Positions 35,207-44,654 of a stretch of DNA of 61,803 nt are shown here, piece after piece. A model generated the notes under the pieces. It saw nothing but the letters and a program-made list of their open reading frames with translations. It was not told the DNA's origin and did no database searches. Made by a program: the position numbers and the translations under genes. The stretch comes from Bacteroidota bacterium. Its GTDB lineage: Bacteria > Bacteroidota > Bacteroidia > Cytophagales > Microscillaceae. The stretch spans positions 1-61,803 of the forward strand of contig RDXZ01000011.1 of the NCBI GenBank assembly GCA_004293265.1, in the 5' to 3' direction. Every line of letters starts with the position of its first letter. Position 1 is the stretch's first letter.

Positions 35207-35881
35207 ATGCATATTTTTATTCATAAAACACATTTATACGTTTCTAAACCTGCAAAATTAGACGCAGAAGAAACTTATCCAATGATAATTGATTTAAAAT
35301 TTACGCCCTTTAAACAAAGTTTATTGAGTGAAAATTGCTTACTAAAAAATCCTTCCCAAAACAATATCGGAGAATTGATAGAATTATTAATCAGTGAAAA
35401 AATTGAACTCAAAAATATAAATATCTCCGCCGAAAATAGAGATGAATTAAAAAAATTTATTAAAAGTAAATTTCATATCATCAGTGCAGGAGGAGGCGTA
35501 GTACAAAAAAATAAAAAAATTTTATTGATTTATAGACTTGATAAATGGGATTTACCCAAAGGAAAAATGGAATTAGGTGAAGATTTCCCCACCACCGCCC
35601 ACCGAGAAGTCGAAGAAGAAACAGGCATAAAAGTACAATTAGGTGAACGAATTACATCTACTTGGCACTATTATAACAACGGAAAATTTAGACACCTCAA
35701 ACAAACAAAATGGTTTAGAATGACTTGTTTAGATGATGCCGAACTAAAACCACAAACCGAAGAGAATATTGAACAAGCAAAATGGATGAACGAAAAAAAT
35801 GTAAAAGAAGCACTCAAAAATACATATTCATCTATTCAACACGTGATTAAAAAGTTTCAAAGTAAATTTCCTATCAAATAG
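35207..35881 (+). CDS. Nudix hydrolase
   Basis: 224 residues. The Nudix box is complete at residues 119-141: G119, E125, R133-E134, E137-E138 and G140 fit GX5EX7REUXEEXGU exactly. The substrate-specific N-terminal 90 residues have no recognised motif beyond AGGGVVQKNKKILLIYR, which precedes the box as usual. Nudix enzymes hydrolyse nucleoside diphosphates linked to another group; the exact substrate is open. A possible -7 element, TATCTTTG at 35147-35154, lies 53 bases upstream. The gene converges with the AddB-like gene. Confidence 0.9.
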   Translation: MHIFIHKTHLYVSKPAKLDAEETYPMIIDLKFTPFKQSLLSENCLLKNPSQNNIGELIELLISEKIELKNINISAENRDELKKFIKSKFHIISAGGGVVQKNKKILLIYRLDKWDLPKGKMELGEDFPTTAHREVEEETGIKVQLGERITSTWHYYNNGKFRHLKQTKWFRMTCLDDAELKPQTEENIEQAKWMNEKNVKEALKNTYSSIQHVIKKFQSKFPIK

Positions 35882-35910
35882 TGATTGTATAAAAATCATA
35901 AAAATAAATG

Positions 35911-35979
35911 ACGCTCTGACAATGTTTGTGAAAATATTTTTTGAAATTTGTATTCATTCACAAAAATCGTCAGAGTGCT
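35911..35979. repeat. Imperfect inverted repeat between convergent genes
   Basis: GCTCTGACAATGTTTGTGAA at 35913 pairs with TTCACAAAAATCGTCAGAGTGC-like sequence ending at 35978. About 20-bp arms with four mismatches and a long AT loop. It may act as terminator for both genes or be a decayed element. Confidence 0.6.
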
Positions 35980-36014
35980 AACTATTCTAATTTTGATTGC
36001 TTACCAAACAAAAT

Positions 36015-39000
36015 CTATCCGCGCCCACATCTGCTACTAAACGAACAATGCTCGCAACGTTTTATCACATCAGTACGTTCAAAAGGGATATCAACATTTA
36101 GAATATTACCAAAAATTTTTGCTAAATATTCTTCAGATTTTTTTACATATTCAGCCGTATGTGGTGGCAAAAGTTGTGTATCTTTACATTCTAATTCCAA
36201 AAAACCGCCGTCTAAATTGCGCAAACTATAAATTCCTGTACTCAAATTATCGTTTTCATATAATTTAATATCTCCAACTTTATAACCTTTTCCATTACTT
36301 TCTACGATTTGTTTGGCAATAATATATTTATATAACCAAACTTGTCTTGCTTTTCCTTTTTCAGCGTCTTCGATAAGTTGATTGATGTCTTCTTTGGATA
36401 AATTTAATACTTGTTTATCAACTTTTTCAGTTTTATAATCAATGATACGTACTTTTTGCTCAAATTTATCAATTCTGTCGGTAATTCCTTTGATAACTAC
36501 TTTTATATTTTCGCCGTTTATATCTAAATCTGTTTCGACAGCCAAAGCAGTATGATGTTTTAAATCTTCGGCTTCTTGATTTTCTAAGGTTAAAATTTCA
36601 AAAGGCATTCCTTTTTCGTCAATTTCTTTGATTTGTGCTTTTAAAAATTCTTGGATAATATTGATAGAAGTTTCTTTGATTACAAAATTTTTTCCTGTAA
36701 TTTGATAACCTGCATATCTATCTAACTTAAATTTTTCATCAACTTTTTGAGGAATTGTACCAATAATATCTTCGATATGTTTTGCTTCCACAAAATTATT
36801 GTGTTTATATGCCAATTCTTTAAAAACCTCTTCCAAAATTTCGTGAATAATTGTGCCTGATTCACGTCCTGTCATCAATTCTTCTGCTTTTTGTAAAGAT
36901 TTTAATTTACAAATATGGCTAAAATAATATTTCAAACTACAACTAATAAAATCGTTGATTTGTGTAGGAGTCGTTCCTGTCAAAAGTTGTAATTTAATTC
37001 TTTTGATAAGATTTTCATCTTTTTGATAAATCAAAGGAACTTCGGGCAAAGCATTGCTTGGTTTGAGTGCAGTTTTGAAAGTTTTATAGTTTATTTTTGG
37101 ATTAGAACGACACAAATCGTTTTCTAATTGTAAAATAAAACGACTTTTTTCATTGCCTCCATAAGTATCCGAAGGTGCAACGTGTACCAAAAAAATATTT
37201 TCTGCTCGTTGCAAAGCACGATAAAAATAATAACTTACGATGGCTTCTTGCTCTTGATATGTAGGAATTTTTTTTGCCGCCGCAATATCCAAAGGAATAA
37301 AAGATTGAATTTTTTTGCGGCGAGGAATACTTCCTTCATTGACCGACAAAATAATTAAATTTTTAAAATCCAAATTACGCGTTTCATTCAAACCCATAAT
37401 TTGCAAAGGCGTAGATTTATCTCCTTCAAAATCAAATTTACTTTCTCTAAAAGCCTGATATAAAAATATTTTAAACGTTTTTAAATCGATATTATTCGGT
37501 CTTTGGTTAATAAAAATTTGTAGTTCTATTAATATTTTTTCAAACTCCAATAAATAAGCCGATTCAAAATAAATACCTTCTTCATAAATTAGTTTTTGTA
37601 ATTCTAATAAATTTTCGAGGGCAATTTTGGGGCGTTTCCAGTGAGTAAACAAAATTTTCCAAACAGGCATCAATACCTCGTTGGCTAACTCACAATATTG
37701 ATAAAGACCTTCTTCGTCTTGTACTTTTTCGATGAATTTTGGGTTATTAATCAAGTTAAAAATTTCATTTTCGTTCAAAAAAATCAAATTTTCTTTATGA
37801 ATAAAATTTGTCAATAAAAAAAGTAAACTTCTTGTTTCAGTTTTTGCTTTTTCGTTTCCATTGATATTTTCTGTGGTTTCTGAACTTGTTTTTCGTTTTT
37901 CGTATTGTCTTAAAAAAGGGTGATTGAACAATTTTGTGATAGTTCTGTGGCTAAATTTTATCAAATCTTTTTCTTTATCTCTGATAATTAATTGTTGTTG
38001 TTCAAACAACACATCAACCAAATTAAAAATAGCAGAATCTTTGAGCGAAAGCCCAATGCTAATATTTATTTGATTTTCAAAACATTTATCCAAAGAAGAA
38101 AGAGTAGAAAGTAACAATTGTTCATCGCCTAAAACCAAGCCCGTTTGTACTATTTTTTCTTTATTTTCTTCTTGCCATTGTTTCAAAATTTGGTTTGCCA
38201 CACGCCCTTGTTGGCTTGCGTTTTGGGTTTTGATAATAGTAATATTTTTTTCAGTAGTAGCCAACAAATTCTCCTCAAAATTCCAAAATTCATTTCCCCA
38301 TTTTTGTTTATACTTTCTTAAAAAATATCCTGCTTTGTTTTCTTTTTGTGTTTCTATATAATAAGTATCACTATCCCATAAAATTTCACCTTTTTTATTT
38401 TTTAATAAATAATCAAAAATACGTTCTTCAGCCTGACTCAGTGCATTGAAACCAACAAAAACATATTGCTCAAAAGGAGCATTTTGTCCAAAATATGTAT
38501 CTAAATTTTCAGCCAATTCACGATAAATCATACCACTATAACCAATATTATCTTTTTTTAAATTTTTTAAAAAAATGTGATAAGTTTTGGATAAATTGTC
38601 CCAAAGTTTGTAATAATCTTTCATTTTAGCAGTTGGTTCGGCTAACTTCCAATTATCCAAATCTTTTAATTGCTGTAAATTTTCGAATAAATTTTCAGCA
38701 TCAACCAAATTTCTATCAATCAAATCAAAATCTTTCAATAAAATATGTCCCCAACCTGTAAATTTTTCAAGTTTTGTATTCGGTTCAAATTCTTTAAAAA
38801 TTTCAAATAATTCTAATAACAAAATCACTGGACTTGCGGTTTTCCAGCCCACAGTTTCTCCAATAAAATTTTCAATATCAATAATTTCACAAATCTTATC
38901 ATTTTTTTTTGTGATAGGATAGTAAGCCGATAATGCTGTTTCTAACACTACTCCATTGCGTCTATTTGGTACAATTAAGCAAATATTATCGATATGATTG

Positions 39001-39059
39001 CCATATTTTTTGTGTAAATATTGCGCAGAGCGGTCTAAAAAAGTAGTGTGTATTGACAT
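36015..39059 (-). CDS. AddB-like helicase-nuclease protein with PD-(D/E)XK domain
   Basis: 1014 residues from ATG 39059. The N-terminal part begins as in Bacteroidota AddB-like proteins (NICLIVPNRRNGVVLETAL) but no Walker A GKT is present, so this half is a structural relative of a helicase. The C-terminal 300 residues form the nuclease: GTIIHEILEEVFKEL (motif H), ITDRIDKFEQKVRIIDYKT (D and D-x-K), and four cysteines for an iron-sulfur staple (one in SCSLKYYFSHIC and three in CEHCSFSSRCGRG at the C terminus). Known: AddAB processes double-strand breaks for recombination. The partner addA is not in the window. Transcribed alone, upstream of the convergent Nudix gene. Confidence 0.82.
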   Translation of the reverse strand: MSIHTTFLDRSAQYLHKKYGNHIDNICLIVPNRRNGVVLETALSAYYPITKKNDKICEIIDIENFIGETVGWKTASPVILLLELFEIFKEFEPNTKLEKFTGWGHILLKDFDLIDRNLVDAENLFENLQQLKDLDNWKLAEPTAKMKDYYKLWDNLSKTYHIFLKNLKKDNIGYSGMIYRELAENLDTYFGQNAPFEQYVFVGFNALSQAEERIFDYLLKNKKGEILWDSDTYYIETQKENKAGYFLRKYKQKWGNEFWNFEENLLATTEKNITIIKTQNASQQGRVANQILKQWQEENKEKIVQTGLVLGDEQLLLSTLSSLDKCFENQINISIGLSLKDSAIFNLVDVLFEQQQLIIRDKEKDLIKFSHRTITKLFNHPFLRQYEKRKTSSETTENINGNEKAKTETRSLLFLLTNFIHKENLIFLNENEIFNLINNPKFIEKVQDEEGLYQYCELANEVLMPVWKILFTHWKRPKIALENLLELQKLIYEEGIYFESAYLLEFEKILIELQIFINQRPNNIDLKTFKIFLYQAFRESKFDFEGDKSTPLQIMGLNETRNLDFKNLIILSVNEGSIPRRKKIQSFIPLDIAAAKKIPTYQEQEAIVSYYFYRALQRAENIFLVHVAPSDTYGGNEKSRFILQLENDLCRSNPKINYKTFKTALKPSNALPEVPLIYQKDENLIKRIKLQLLTGTTPTQINDFISCSLKYYFSHICKLKSLQKAEELMTGRESGTIIHEILEEVFKELAYKHNNFVEAKHIEDIIGTIPQKVDEKFKLDRYAGYQITGKNFVIKETSINIIQEFLKAQIKEIDEKGMPFEILTLENQEAEDLKHHTALAVETDLDINGENIKVVIKGITDRIDKFEQKVRIIDYKTEKVDKQVLNLSKEDINQLIEDAEKGKARQVWLYKYIIAKQIVESNGKGYKVGDIKLYENDNLSTGIYSLRNLDGGFLELECKDTQLLPPHTAEYVKKSEEYLAKIFGNILNVDIPFERTDVIKRCEHCSFSSRCGRG

Positions 39060-39283
39060 TTGTTTATTTTGATATAAAATTATGCAAATATACAACAAAA
39101 AAAGAACAATTACAAATTATTTTTTTTCAATCAATATTTTAAAATAGTTGTAATGATTGGAATATTGTGGTAAATAAAAAAAAATTTTTTCTTGTGTAGG
39201 CGTGAACGATGGTAAAAAAATAAGTGCAAAAAATCTAAAAATCTCATCTGTTTTTGATATTCAGCCTCAATATAAATCAAAAA

Positions 39284-40264
39284 TTACTTCAATAAATTTT
39301 TCCAAGTGCCTTTCATATAGTTATATTTGATTGTGCTTGGCAGTGCTTTCCAAAAATATTTACTAATTTCGACTGCAAAAGAAGGTTGCATATAACAATT
39401 GATAACACAACCTTCGCATTGTGGATATTTTCCTTCTTCACGAATCAGATTTTGAACTTTCGGAGATTGATAAATTTCTAATAAATTATTGTCAATAGGC
39501 AACGATTCGATACCCAAATGATAACAAGGCAACACTAATTTATTCTCAGGTGAAATAACAATAGTTGTGCTTCCTGCTCTGCAAATAGGTTTTTCGATAT
39601 GATTTCCACCATCTTTTCTGAGCGTAATAAATGCTTCATTCAAATAAATATTTTTCTTTTTTCCCCATTTTGAAAGCGTATTTAATAAATTTTCGCTCAA
39701 AATTTTATCTGTTTTGATTTCATTATAATCAAAAGCAGGATTTAATATCAACACTAAATTATTAGGCAAACAAATTTCTTCGTAAATTCTTTGAATTTTA
39801 TCAACATTAGAATCAAAAACGGTAAAAAGAATATCTGGTCTTTCTTTTAAATCTTTAGCCATTTGTATAGATTGCATCACAAAATCAAAACATTTTACAT
39901 TTCGCATTTTATCGTGTTCGTCTTTATCGGGCGAATCCAAAGAAAAATGCAACATATCTACCAAACCTTTGAGTTTTTGAGCGTATTTTGGATACAATAA
40001 CGCGTTAGTTGTGAGAGTGGTAATAAATTTTTTTTGTTTTGCTAATGTTAAAAGTTCGACAATTTGTCTATGCAAAAGTGGTTCTCCACCTGTAAAATCT
40101 ATCACTTTTACCCCTAATTTTTTTAAATCTGTGAGATTTTTTTCTGCATTTTCTAAAGTAATATAAGGCGAAGGTTTTTCCCAAATATCACAAAAACTAC
40201 AAGAGGCATTGCACCTATATGTTACGTAGTAATTACAAAGAATTGGTTTTTTTGTGAGTTTCAT
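39284..40264 (-). CDS. Radical SAM enzyme with partial SPASM-like C terminus
   Basis: 326 residues. The [4Fe-4S] motif C18-x3-C22-x2-C25 sits in TYRCNASCSFCDIW, and VIDFTGGEPLLH supplies the GGE SAM contact. Five further cysteines in the last third (PICRAGS, LPCYHLG, QCEGCVINCY) suggest one auxiliary iron-sulfur cluster of the SPASM/Twitch type. Relatives include peptide-modifying and cofactor-synthesis enzymes, but no peptide precursor or partner gene is visible nearby, so the substrate is unknown. No signal peptide. Family A repeats lie just upstream. Confidence 0.85.
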   Translation of the reverse strand: MKLTKKPILCNYYVTYRCNASCSFCDIWEKPSPYITLENAEKNLTDLKKLGVKVIDFTGGEPLLHRQIVELLTLAKQKKFITTLTTNALLYPKYAQKLKGLVDMLHFSLDSPDKDEHDKMRNVKCFDFVMQSIQMAKDLKERPDILFTVFDSNVDKIQRIYEEICLPNNLVLILNPAFDYNEIKTDKILSENLLNTLSKWGKKKNIYLNEAFITLRKDGGNHIEKPICRAGSTTIVISPENKLVLPCYHLGIESLPIDNNLLEIYQSPKVQNLIREEGKYPQCEGCVINCYMQPSFAVEISKYFWKALPSTIKYNYMKGTWKNLLK

Positions 40265-40288
40265 TATCCTTTGGTAGTATTTATGGGG

Positions 40289-40322
40289 TGGTTTTGGTGC
40301 AAACTTGAAGGTTTACACCAAC
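40289..40322. repeat. Decayed family A hairpin, copy 7
   Basis: TTTTGGTGCAAACTTGAAGG followed by TTTACACCAAC: the outline of hairpin 1 with several substitutions, 25 bases upstream of the radical SAM start and close to the intact copy at 40375. Confidence 0.55.
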
Positions 40323-40374
40323 TATTATTTTGTGTAAATTAGAAAGAACATAAATTAATATTCTTAAAATAAAG

Positions 40375-40484
40375 GTAAATATTTAGCTACTTTGGGTGCA
40401 AGCGTGGACGCTTGCACCAGATAATAACTCGTGCAAGCGTCCACGCTTGCACGAATTTTTTTAAACGAATGCCTAAATAGTTAC
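40375..40484. repeat. Palindromic repeat, family A, copy 6, with flanking direct repeat
   Basis: 110 bp. Ends GTAAATATTTAGC... and CCTAAATAGTTAC. Both hairpins perfect: GGTGCAAGCGT/ACGCTTGCACC and CGTGCAAGCGT/ACGCTTGCACG. Flanks AAATAAAG (40367-40374) and AAATAAAC (40485-40492) agree in seven of eight bases, suggesting a target duplication. Confidence 0.88.
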
Positions 40485-40496
40485 AAATAAACAACA

Positions 40497-42179
40497 TTAT
40501 TCTTTATTTTCCATCAATAATATTTTTTCTTTCAAATTATCTAATTCTTGTTGAATACGCATTTTTTCTTGTAAAATATCCTTAGTACGTATTTTTTCCT
40601 CGTCTAATTTAAGCATTAGTTCTTGCTTTTCTTCTTCAACAATTGAGTTTTTTCGTTCTAATTCTTCTTGCGTAGCCATCAACTCTTCCAAATTTTGACG
40701 CATTTCTTCTTCTTGTGATTTCATTTGTTGTCCCATTTGCAACTGCTCATCTAACAATCTTTGAGTACGTTGATTGTTTTTTACAGAGGCAAAAGTAGAA
40801 GCGATACTTTCACTTAATTTTTCTACAAACTCAATTTTATACGAAGGAAATTCATCAAAAGAAGCTAACTCTAACACGCCATAAATTTGGTCATTCAGTT
40901 TCATTGGCACTAAAAGCAAAGAGCGAGGCGTGGCTTCACCCAAGCCTGAGGTAATATGTGTATAACTTTCAGGAACTTTTGTCATATAGACCGTACTTCC
41001 TTCCTGAAAAACTTCTCCGACCAAACCTTCACCTTTTTGAACGGTTTTTTGTACGAATTTTCTTTTTTCATAGGCATAAGCCGCCATCATTTGTAACATA
41101 TTTATTTTTTTATCATTTTCTTCTGATAAAAATAATGCACCTTGATTAGAACCTGTATATTTGACTAAATTAGAAATAATAATATAAGTAAAGTCTTCCG
41201 ATTGTCCATAATTACGAAAAATATCAGCAAATTTTGCTAAGCCTTCCGAAACCCAAGTTCTTTGTGCGTCAATTTCATCAACTTGTTTCATTTTATCACG
41301 CATTTCTCGGAGTGCATTTCCTAACCTATCTTTTTTACTATCTGCTTCGCTGATTTGTATATATTCAGATTCCAATTTTCCTTCTCCAATTGATATAATA
41401 AAATTGGTGGCATTACTCAAACTATCAAACAAACGATTGATAGAAATGGCTACTTTTCCTAACTCATCATCTTTTTTGTAGTCAATATCTCTTTCAAAGT
41501 TTCCTTCGTTAATAATGGCTTCAATTTCACTCAACCTCGAAATAGGTCTGATTACATTATAATAGATATAAATAGCAATCAAAACAACCAAAGCCACGTT
41601 AATAATGAATATAAAATTTAACACAGAATCACGTCTTTCTTGTTTTTTATCAAAATAAGCCAAATATGCACCTACCAAATCATTGTTTCTTTTGGTAATT
41701 CTGCTGTTGTTTTTACTTAAAAAATCATAAGCGACTTTTATTTCGGGATTGATACTTTGGTCTGATAAGTATAAATTTTTGGTAGCAATGATGGTTGCAT
41801 TTTCTTTAAATTTATTCCAAATTGTTTCAAAAGAAGTAAAATATGCGGCAAACAATTCCGCAGGAACAGGGGCAATATAAGCATTATTTTCCGTAGATTT
41901 TCCACCATTTTTCAAAACTCTTGTATTTTCGTCGTGTTTGGCGATGGCTTCGTTGAGTTTTGTCCTATTTTCCTCTTTTCCTTCTAACATCAAACCAGAA
42001 TAATACATAATTTCTTGTGAATAAGTACCATTACTTTCTGCCACATCTATCGTTTTTTCGATTTCAGATAAATCGGCATCATAAGAAGCAACTACGGAAT
42101 AGTTAATAGTAATCAAGGCTGCAATGATAAATAATTGCAAAAAGATACTATTTTGAATATTAAGTTTAAATCCGAACAT
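40497..42179 (-). CDS. Membrane sensor with HAMP, GAF and coiled coil, no output domain
   Basis: 560 residues from ATG 42179 (MFGFKLNIQNSIFLQLF). Helix 1 (12-30), an extracytoplasmic helical sensor of about 150 residues (SGLMLEGKEENRTK...), helix 2 (about 185-207), HAMP (NVIRPISRLSEIEAIINEG), GAF (LVKYTGSNQGALFLSEENDKK to GVLELASFDEF), then a long coiled coil with EEEMRQNLEELMATQEELER to the end. No kinase, cyclase or methyl-accepting signalling domain. It shares the GAF and coiled-coil modules with the protein at 22229. Overlap with the TPR gene region is avoided by this start. Known: frequent in Cytophagales; output unknown. Confidence 0.83.
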   Translation of the reverse strand: MFGFKLNIQNSIFLQLFIIAALITINYSVVASYDADLSEIEKTIDVAESNGTYSQEIMYYSGLMLEGKEENRTKLNEAIAKHDENTRVLKNGGKSTENNAYIAPVPAELFAAYFTSFETIWNKFKENATIIATKNLYLSDQSINPEIKVAYDFLSKNNSRITKRNNDLVGAYLAYFDKKQERRDSVLNFIFIINVALVVLIAIYIYYNVIRPISRLSEIEAIINEGNFERDIDYKKDDELGKVAISINRLFDSLSNATNFIISIGEGKLESEYIQISEADSKKDRLGNALREMRDKMKQVDEIDAQRTWVSEGLAKFADIFRNYGQSEDFTYIIISNLVKYTGSNQGALFLSEENDKKINMLQMMAAYAYEKRKFVQKTVQKGEGLVGEVFQEGSTVYMTKVPESYTHITSGLGEATPRSLLLVPMKLNDQIYGVLELASFDEFPSYKIEFVEKLSESIASTFASVKNNQRTQRLLDEQLQMGQQMKSQEEEMRQNLEELMATQEELERKNSIVEEEKQELMLKLDEEKIRTKDILQEKMRIQQELDNLKEKILLMENKE

Positions 42180-42236
42180 AATTTTTTGATAAATAATTAT
42201 TTTTTTATTTTCATTTATTGTGCCAACTATCAATGA

Positions 42237-42557
42237 TTACATATTTTCTAAAACACAATTATTCAAAGCATTGGATAATTCTTTTTCTGTTTTTGAATTA
42301 TTTTGCATTCGTGCCAGCTCAATTCCTTGTTTATATATTTCTAAAGCCATTGAATAATTTTCTTTTTCTTCGTATAACTTTCCTAAATGATAATACAAAG
42401 GCAAGTAATCAGGCTGTTGTTTTTTCAATATTTCAAAATGTTTTTGGGCTAAATTTATATCAAAATTTATATATTCTAAAGCCAAAGCATATCTATTAAA
42501 AGGTTCATTGGGTTCAGTTTCTATAAATTCTAACAATTGTTCAATTCGATGATTCAT
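42237..42557 (-). CDS. Small tetratricopeptide-repeat protein
   Basis: 106 residues. TPR-like helical pairs are visible: NRYALALEYINFDINLAQKH, then LPLYYHLGKLYEEKENYSMA and LEIYKQGIELARMQNNSKTE, with the typical A-8/G-8/A-20 small residues. No signal peptide, so a cytoplasmic adaptor. About two and a half repeats, enough for one peptide-binding groove. It lies 57 bases upstream of the HAMP-GAF sensor start and may be co-transcribed with it; a terminator isolates it from tonB upstream. Confidence 0.8.
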   Translation of the reverse strand: MNHRIEQLLEFIETEPNEPFNRYALALEYINFDINLAQKHFEILKKQQPDYLPLYYHLGKLYEEKENYSMALEIYKQGIELARMQNNSKTEKELSNALNNCVLENM

Positions 42558-42682
42558 TTTTGATATATAATCTAAAACGCAAAAATAATGAAAAAAAACA
42601 TAAATTCTTATTTTTTACAAAATACTTTTTATAATTTTTTTTTCTTACGCATATATACATAGTTGTAGGCATACACACAAAC

Positions 42683-42722
42683 AAAAAAAACGCTTATTTT
42701 TTTCAGAAATAAGCGTTTTTTG
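42683..42722. terminator. Terminator behind tonB
   Basis: AAAAAACGCTTATTT pairs with AAATAAGCGTTTTTT around a short loop, with T runs on both strands. Ends the gcvH-vanZ-tonB transcript. Confidence 0.88.
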
Positions 42723-42736
42723 TTATGATTTAAAAA

Positions 42737-43516
42737 TTATCCCAATTTGAATTTTACAGGAATAACCATTTTTTGTCTTACATTTTTACCTCTTTGTTTG
42801 GCAGCTTTCCATTTTGGAGAAGTTTTTAAAACCCTTACTGCTTCGTCATTACAACCGCCATCGTTAGCGATTGGTTTTTTAACTTTTACATCAGTTAATA
42901 GACCATCTTTTTCGATAACGAACTCCAAATAAACCGTTCCTTCAATACCTTGACGGCGTGCCATTTTTGGATATTTGATATTTTCAGCTAAAAATTTATA
43001 AAATTCTTTTTGTCCTCCCATAAATTCTGCTTGTTCTTGCAATTCATGTGGATTAAAAATTTTATTATCGTCTTCTACTTCCACTTTTACCTCTGGGGCT
43101 TTTGTGCTTGTTTCTTCTGCGGCTTTTGTTACCTCGACTTGTTTTGTAGGCGTTTCTTTTGTTTCCTCAATAAATTTCTCTACCTTTTTTTCATCAGGCA
43201 CCTCTTTGATTTCAGGTGCTTGAATCGCTTGTGGTGGAGGTGGAGGTGGTTGGTCTGTTGGTGGAGGAGTTTCAATAGGTTTATCTTCTTCCTCTACTGC
43301 TTTTTTCAATGATAAAGAATCTGCTGATAAAGATTGCATTACATTGAACTCAAAAGCCATCAACATCAATGAAATACTGATTATCATACCAATACCATAG
43401 AATAAACCTGATTGTCTTTTTAAATCAACCTTCGGATTTTTTTTGTCTTCAAGTCCTCCACTGACTTCTCCGCTTTTTTTACCTAAGTTTATATTAGGTC
43501 TTTTGTTTTCTTCCAT
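42737..43516 (-). CDS. tonB: TonB-family energy transducer
   Basis: 259 residues. Unlike classical TonB, a 38-residue soluble start (MEENKRPNINLGKKSGEVSGG) precedes the single membrane helix (about 38-56). The periplasmic stalk is proline-rich (PPPTDQPPPPPPQ near residue 90) and then charged. The C-terminal domain (about 165-259) has FLAENIKYPKMARRQGIEGTV, the hallmark of Bacteroidota TonB, and NDGGCNDEAVRVLK. It transmits proton-motive force to TonB-dependent receptors. Second or third gene of a probable gcvH-vanZ-tonB operon; exbD is at 49891 and no exbB was seen. Confidence 0.92.
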   Translation of the reverse strand: MEENKRPNINLGKKSGEVSGGLEDKKNPKVDLKRQSGLFYGIGMIISISLMLMAFEFNVMQSLSADSLSLKKAVEEEDKPIETPPPTDQPPPPPPQAIQAPEIKEVPDEKKVEKFIEETKETPTKQVEVTKAAEETSTKAPEVKVEVEDDNKIFNPHELQEQAEFMGGQKEFYKFLAENIKYPKMARRQGIEGTVYLEFVIEKDGLLTDVKVKKPIANDGGCNDEAVRVLKTSPKWKAAKQRGKNVRQKMVIPVKFKLG

Positions 43517-43606
43517 TGTAATATTTTTTATTTTTTTAATGTTTTATTTATTTACTACTAATACGATGCAAAACTAACTAATGTTTTAGTTATTGCCAAA
43601 TTTTTT

Positions 43607-44002
43607 TTAATTTTTTTTTGAAAATATATTTATTTTTTTATAAATCCACAAAAAAAGTAAAATTCCTGTGCATATTCCTAATAAATTAGCCAATGTGTCA
43701 AAAATTTGAAAATATGGATATAAGAAATAAAATTGCCAAAGTTCAAGAATTAACGAAAATAAAACGGAAATAATTAAACTATATTTTATAGCATGATATT
43801 GTAATGTTTTTGATTTTGATTGTTTTGAAAAACCAACACTTGCCACAAAAGTAAAGACAAAAAATTGTGTAAAATGTGCAAATTTATCAAAAGGCAACCA
43901 ACCTCCCATCTGTAGTTCGGGCAAAGATTGAGAACGATAAACGTTCAAAAAAAACATAACAATTGCCAATAAAAAAGCAAATAAATTATAGTTTGAATAC
44001 AT
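43607..44002 (-). CDS. VanZ-family membrane protein
   Basis: 131 residues with four predicted membrane helices. The motif FDKFAHFTQFFVFTFV (residues 38-53) and the later LILELWQFYF and FDTLANLLGICTGILL are the conserved VanZ pattern of D-K-x-x-H, E-x-x-Q and D-x-x-x-N. Function of most VanZ-like proteins is unknown; in Enterococcus VanZ affects teicoplanin resistance. It starts 11 bases behind gcvH and ends about 90 bases before tonB, an order I recall from other Cytophagales. Confidence 0.88.
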   Translation of the reverse strand: MYSNYNLFAFLLAIVMFFLNVYRSQSLPELQMGGWLPFDKFAHFTQFFVFTFVASVGFSKQSKSKTLQYHAIKYSLIISVLFSLILELWQFYFLYPYFQIFDTLANLLGICTGILLFLWIYKKINIFSKKN

Positions 44003-44013
44003 TTTGTATTAAA

Positions 44014-44394
44014 TTATCCGACTAATTCTGAATATTTATCTGATTTCATCAAACCACTTAATTCATCAGGATTTGTCATTTTTATTTTGACTAACCAACC
44101 TTCTCCATACGCATCAAGGTTTACTTTATCAGGTGCGTTGTTTAGGTCAGCATTAAAAGTTAAAATTTCAGCAGAAACGGGTAGATATAAATCTGACACA
44201 GTTTTAACGGCTTCTACGGTTCCAAAAACTTCGTTTTGTGCTAATTTTTGTCCTACTGTTTCGATTTCTATATACACAATATCACCTAATTCTTTTTGTG
44301 CGTAATCAGTGATGCCAATATAAGCGACTCCATCGGCTTCGGCACGTAGCCATTCGTGTTCTTTTGTGTAATAAAGATTTTCAGGAATATTCAT
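44014..44394 (-). CDS. gcvH: Glycine cleavage system H protein
   Basis: 126 residues, typical. The lipoylated lysine is K64 in GTVEAVKTVSDLYLP. It shuttles the aminomethyl group from the P-protein to the T-protein during glycine breakdown. N-terminal YYTKEHEWLRAEADGVAYIGITDYAQ is highly conserved. gcvP and gcvT are not adjacent. First gene of a short operon with vanZ. The 260-base region to gatC is AT-rich and I found no glycine riboswitch-like core in it. Confidence 0.97.
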   Translation of the reverse strand: MNIPENLYYTKEHEWLRAEADGVAYIGITDYAQKELGDIVYIEIETVGQKLAQNEVFGTVEAVKTVSDLYLPVSAEILTFNADLNNAPDKVNLDAYGEGWLVKIKMTNPDELSGLMKSDKYSELVG

Positions 44395-44654
44395 AATTAA
44401 GAAAAAATATTAATTTATTTTAATAAATTAATACGATAGTTTTAAATTTTCCTCAAAAATGATAAAAAATATTTAAGTATCAAAACAAAAAGCAATTTTT
44501 TTTTAAATTTTTTTTATGAAATTATAAAATTAAGAAAAATAATTGATTTTTAAGCAATTTTTTTGTAAATTAGTTGTTATTTCTAACGTATTCTTGTGCC
44601 TTATTATTTTTAATTTATTTTTTACCAATACAAAATATTGTCATTATTTTTTTT

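Noticed and set aside
36015-39059. Phage-defence or RecBCD-like system
   Set aside because: Only the AddB-like subunit is present and no defence partner genes are nearby; ordinary recombination repair explains it.
44395-44654. Glycine riboswitch in front of gcvH
   Set aside because: The region is almost pure A/T without the conserved paired cores of the riboswitch.
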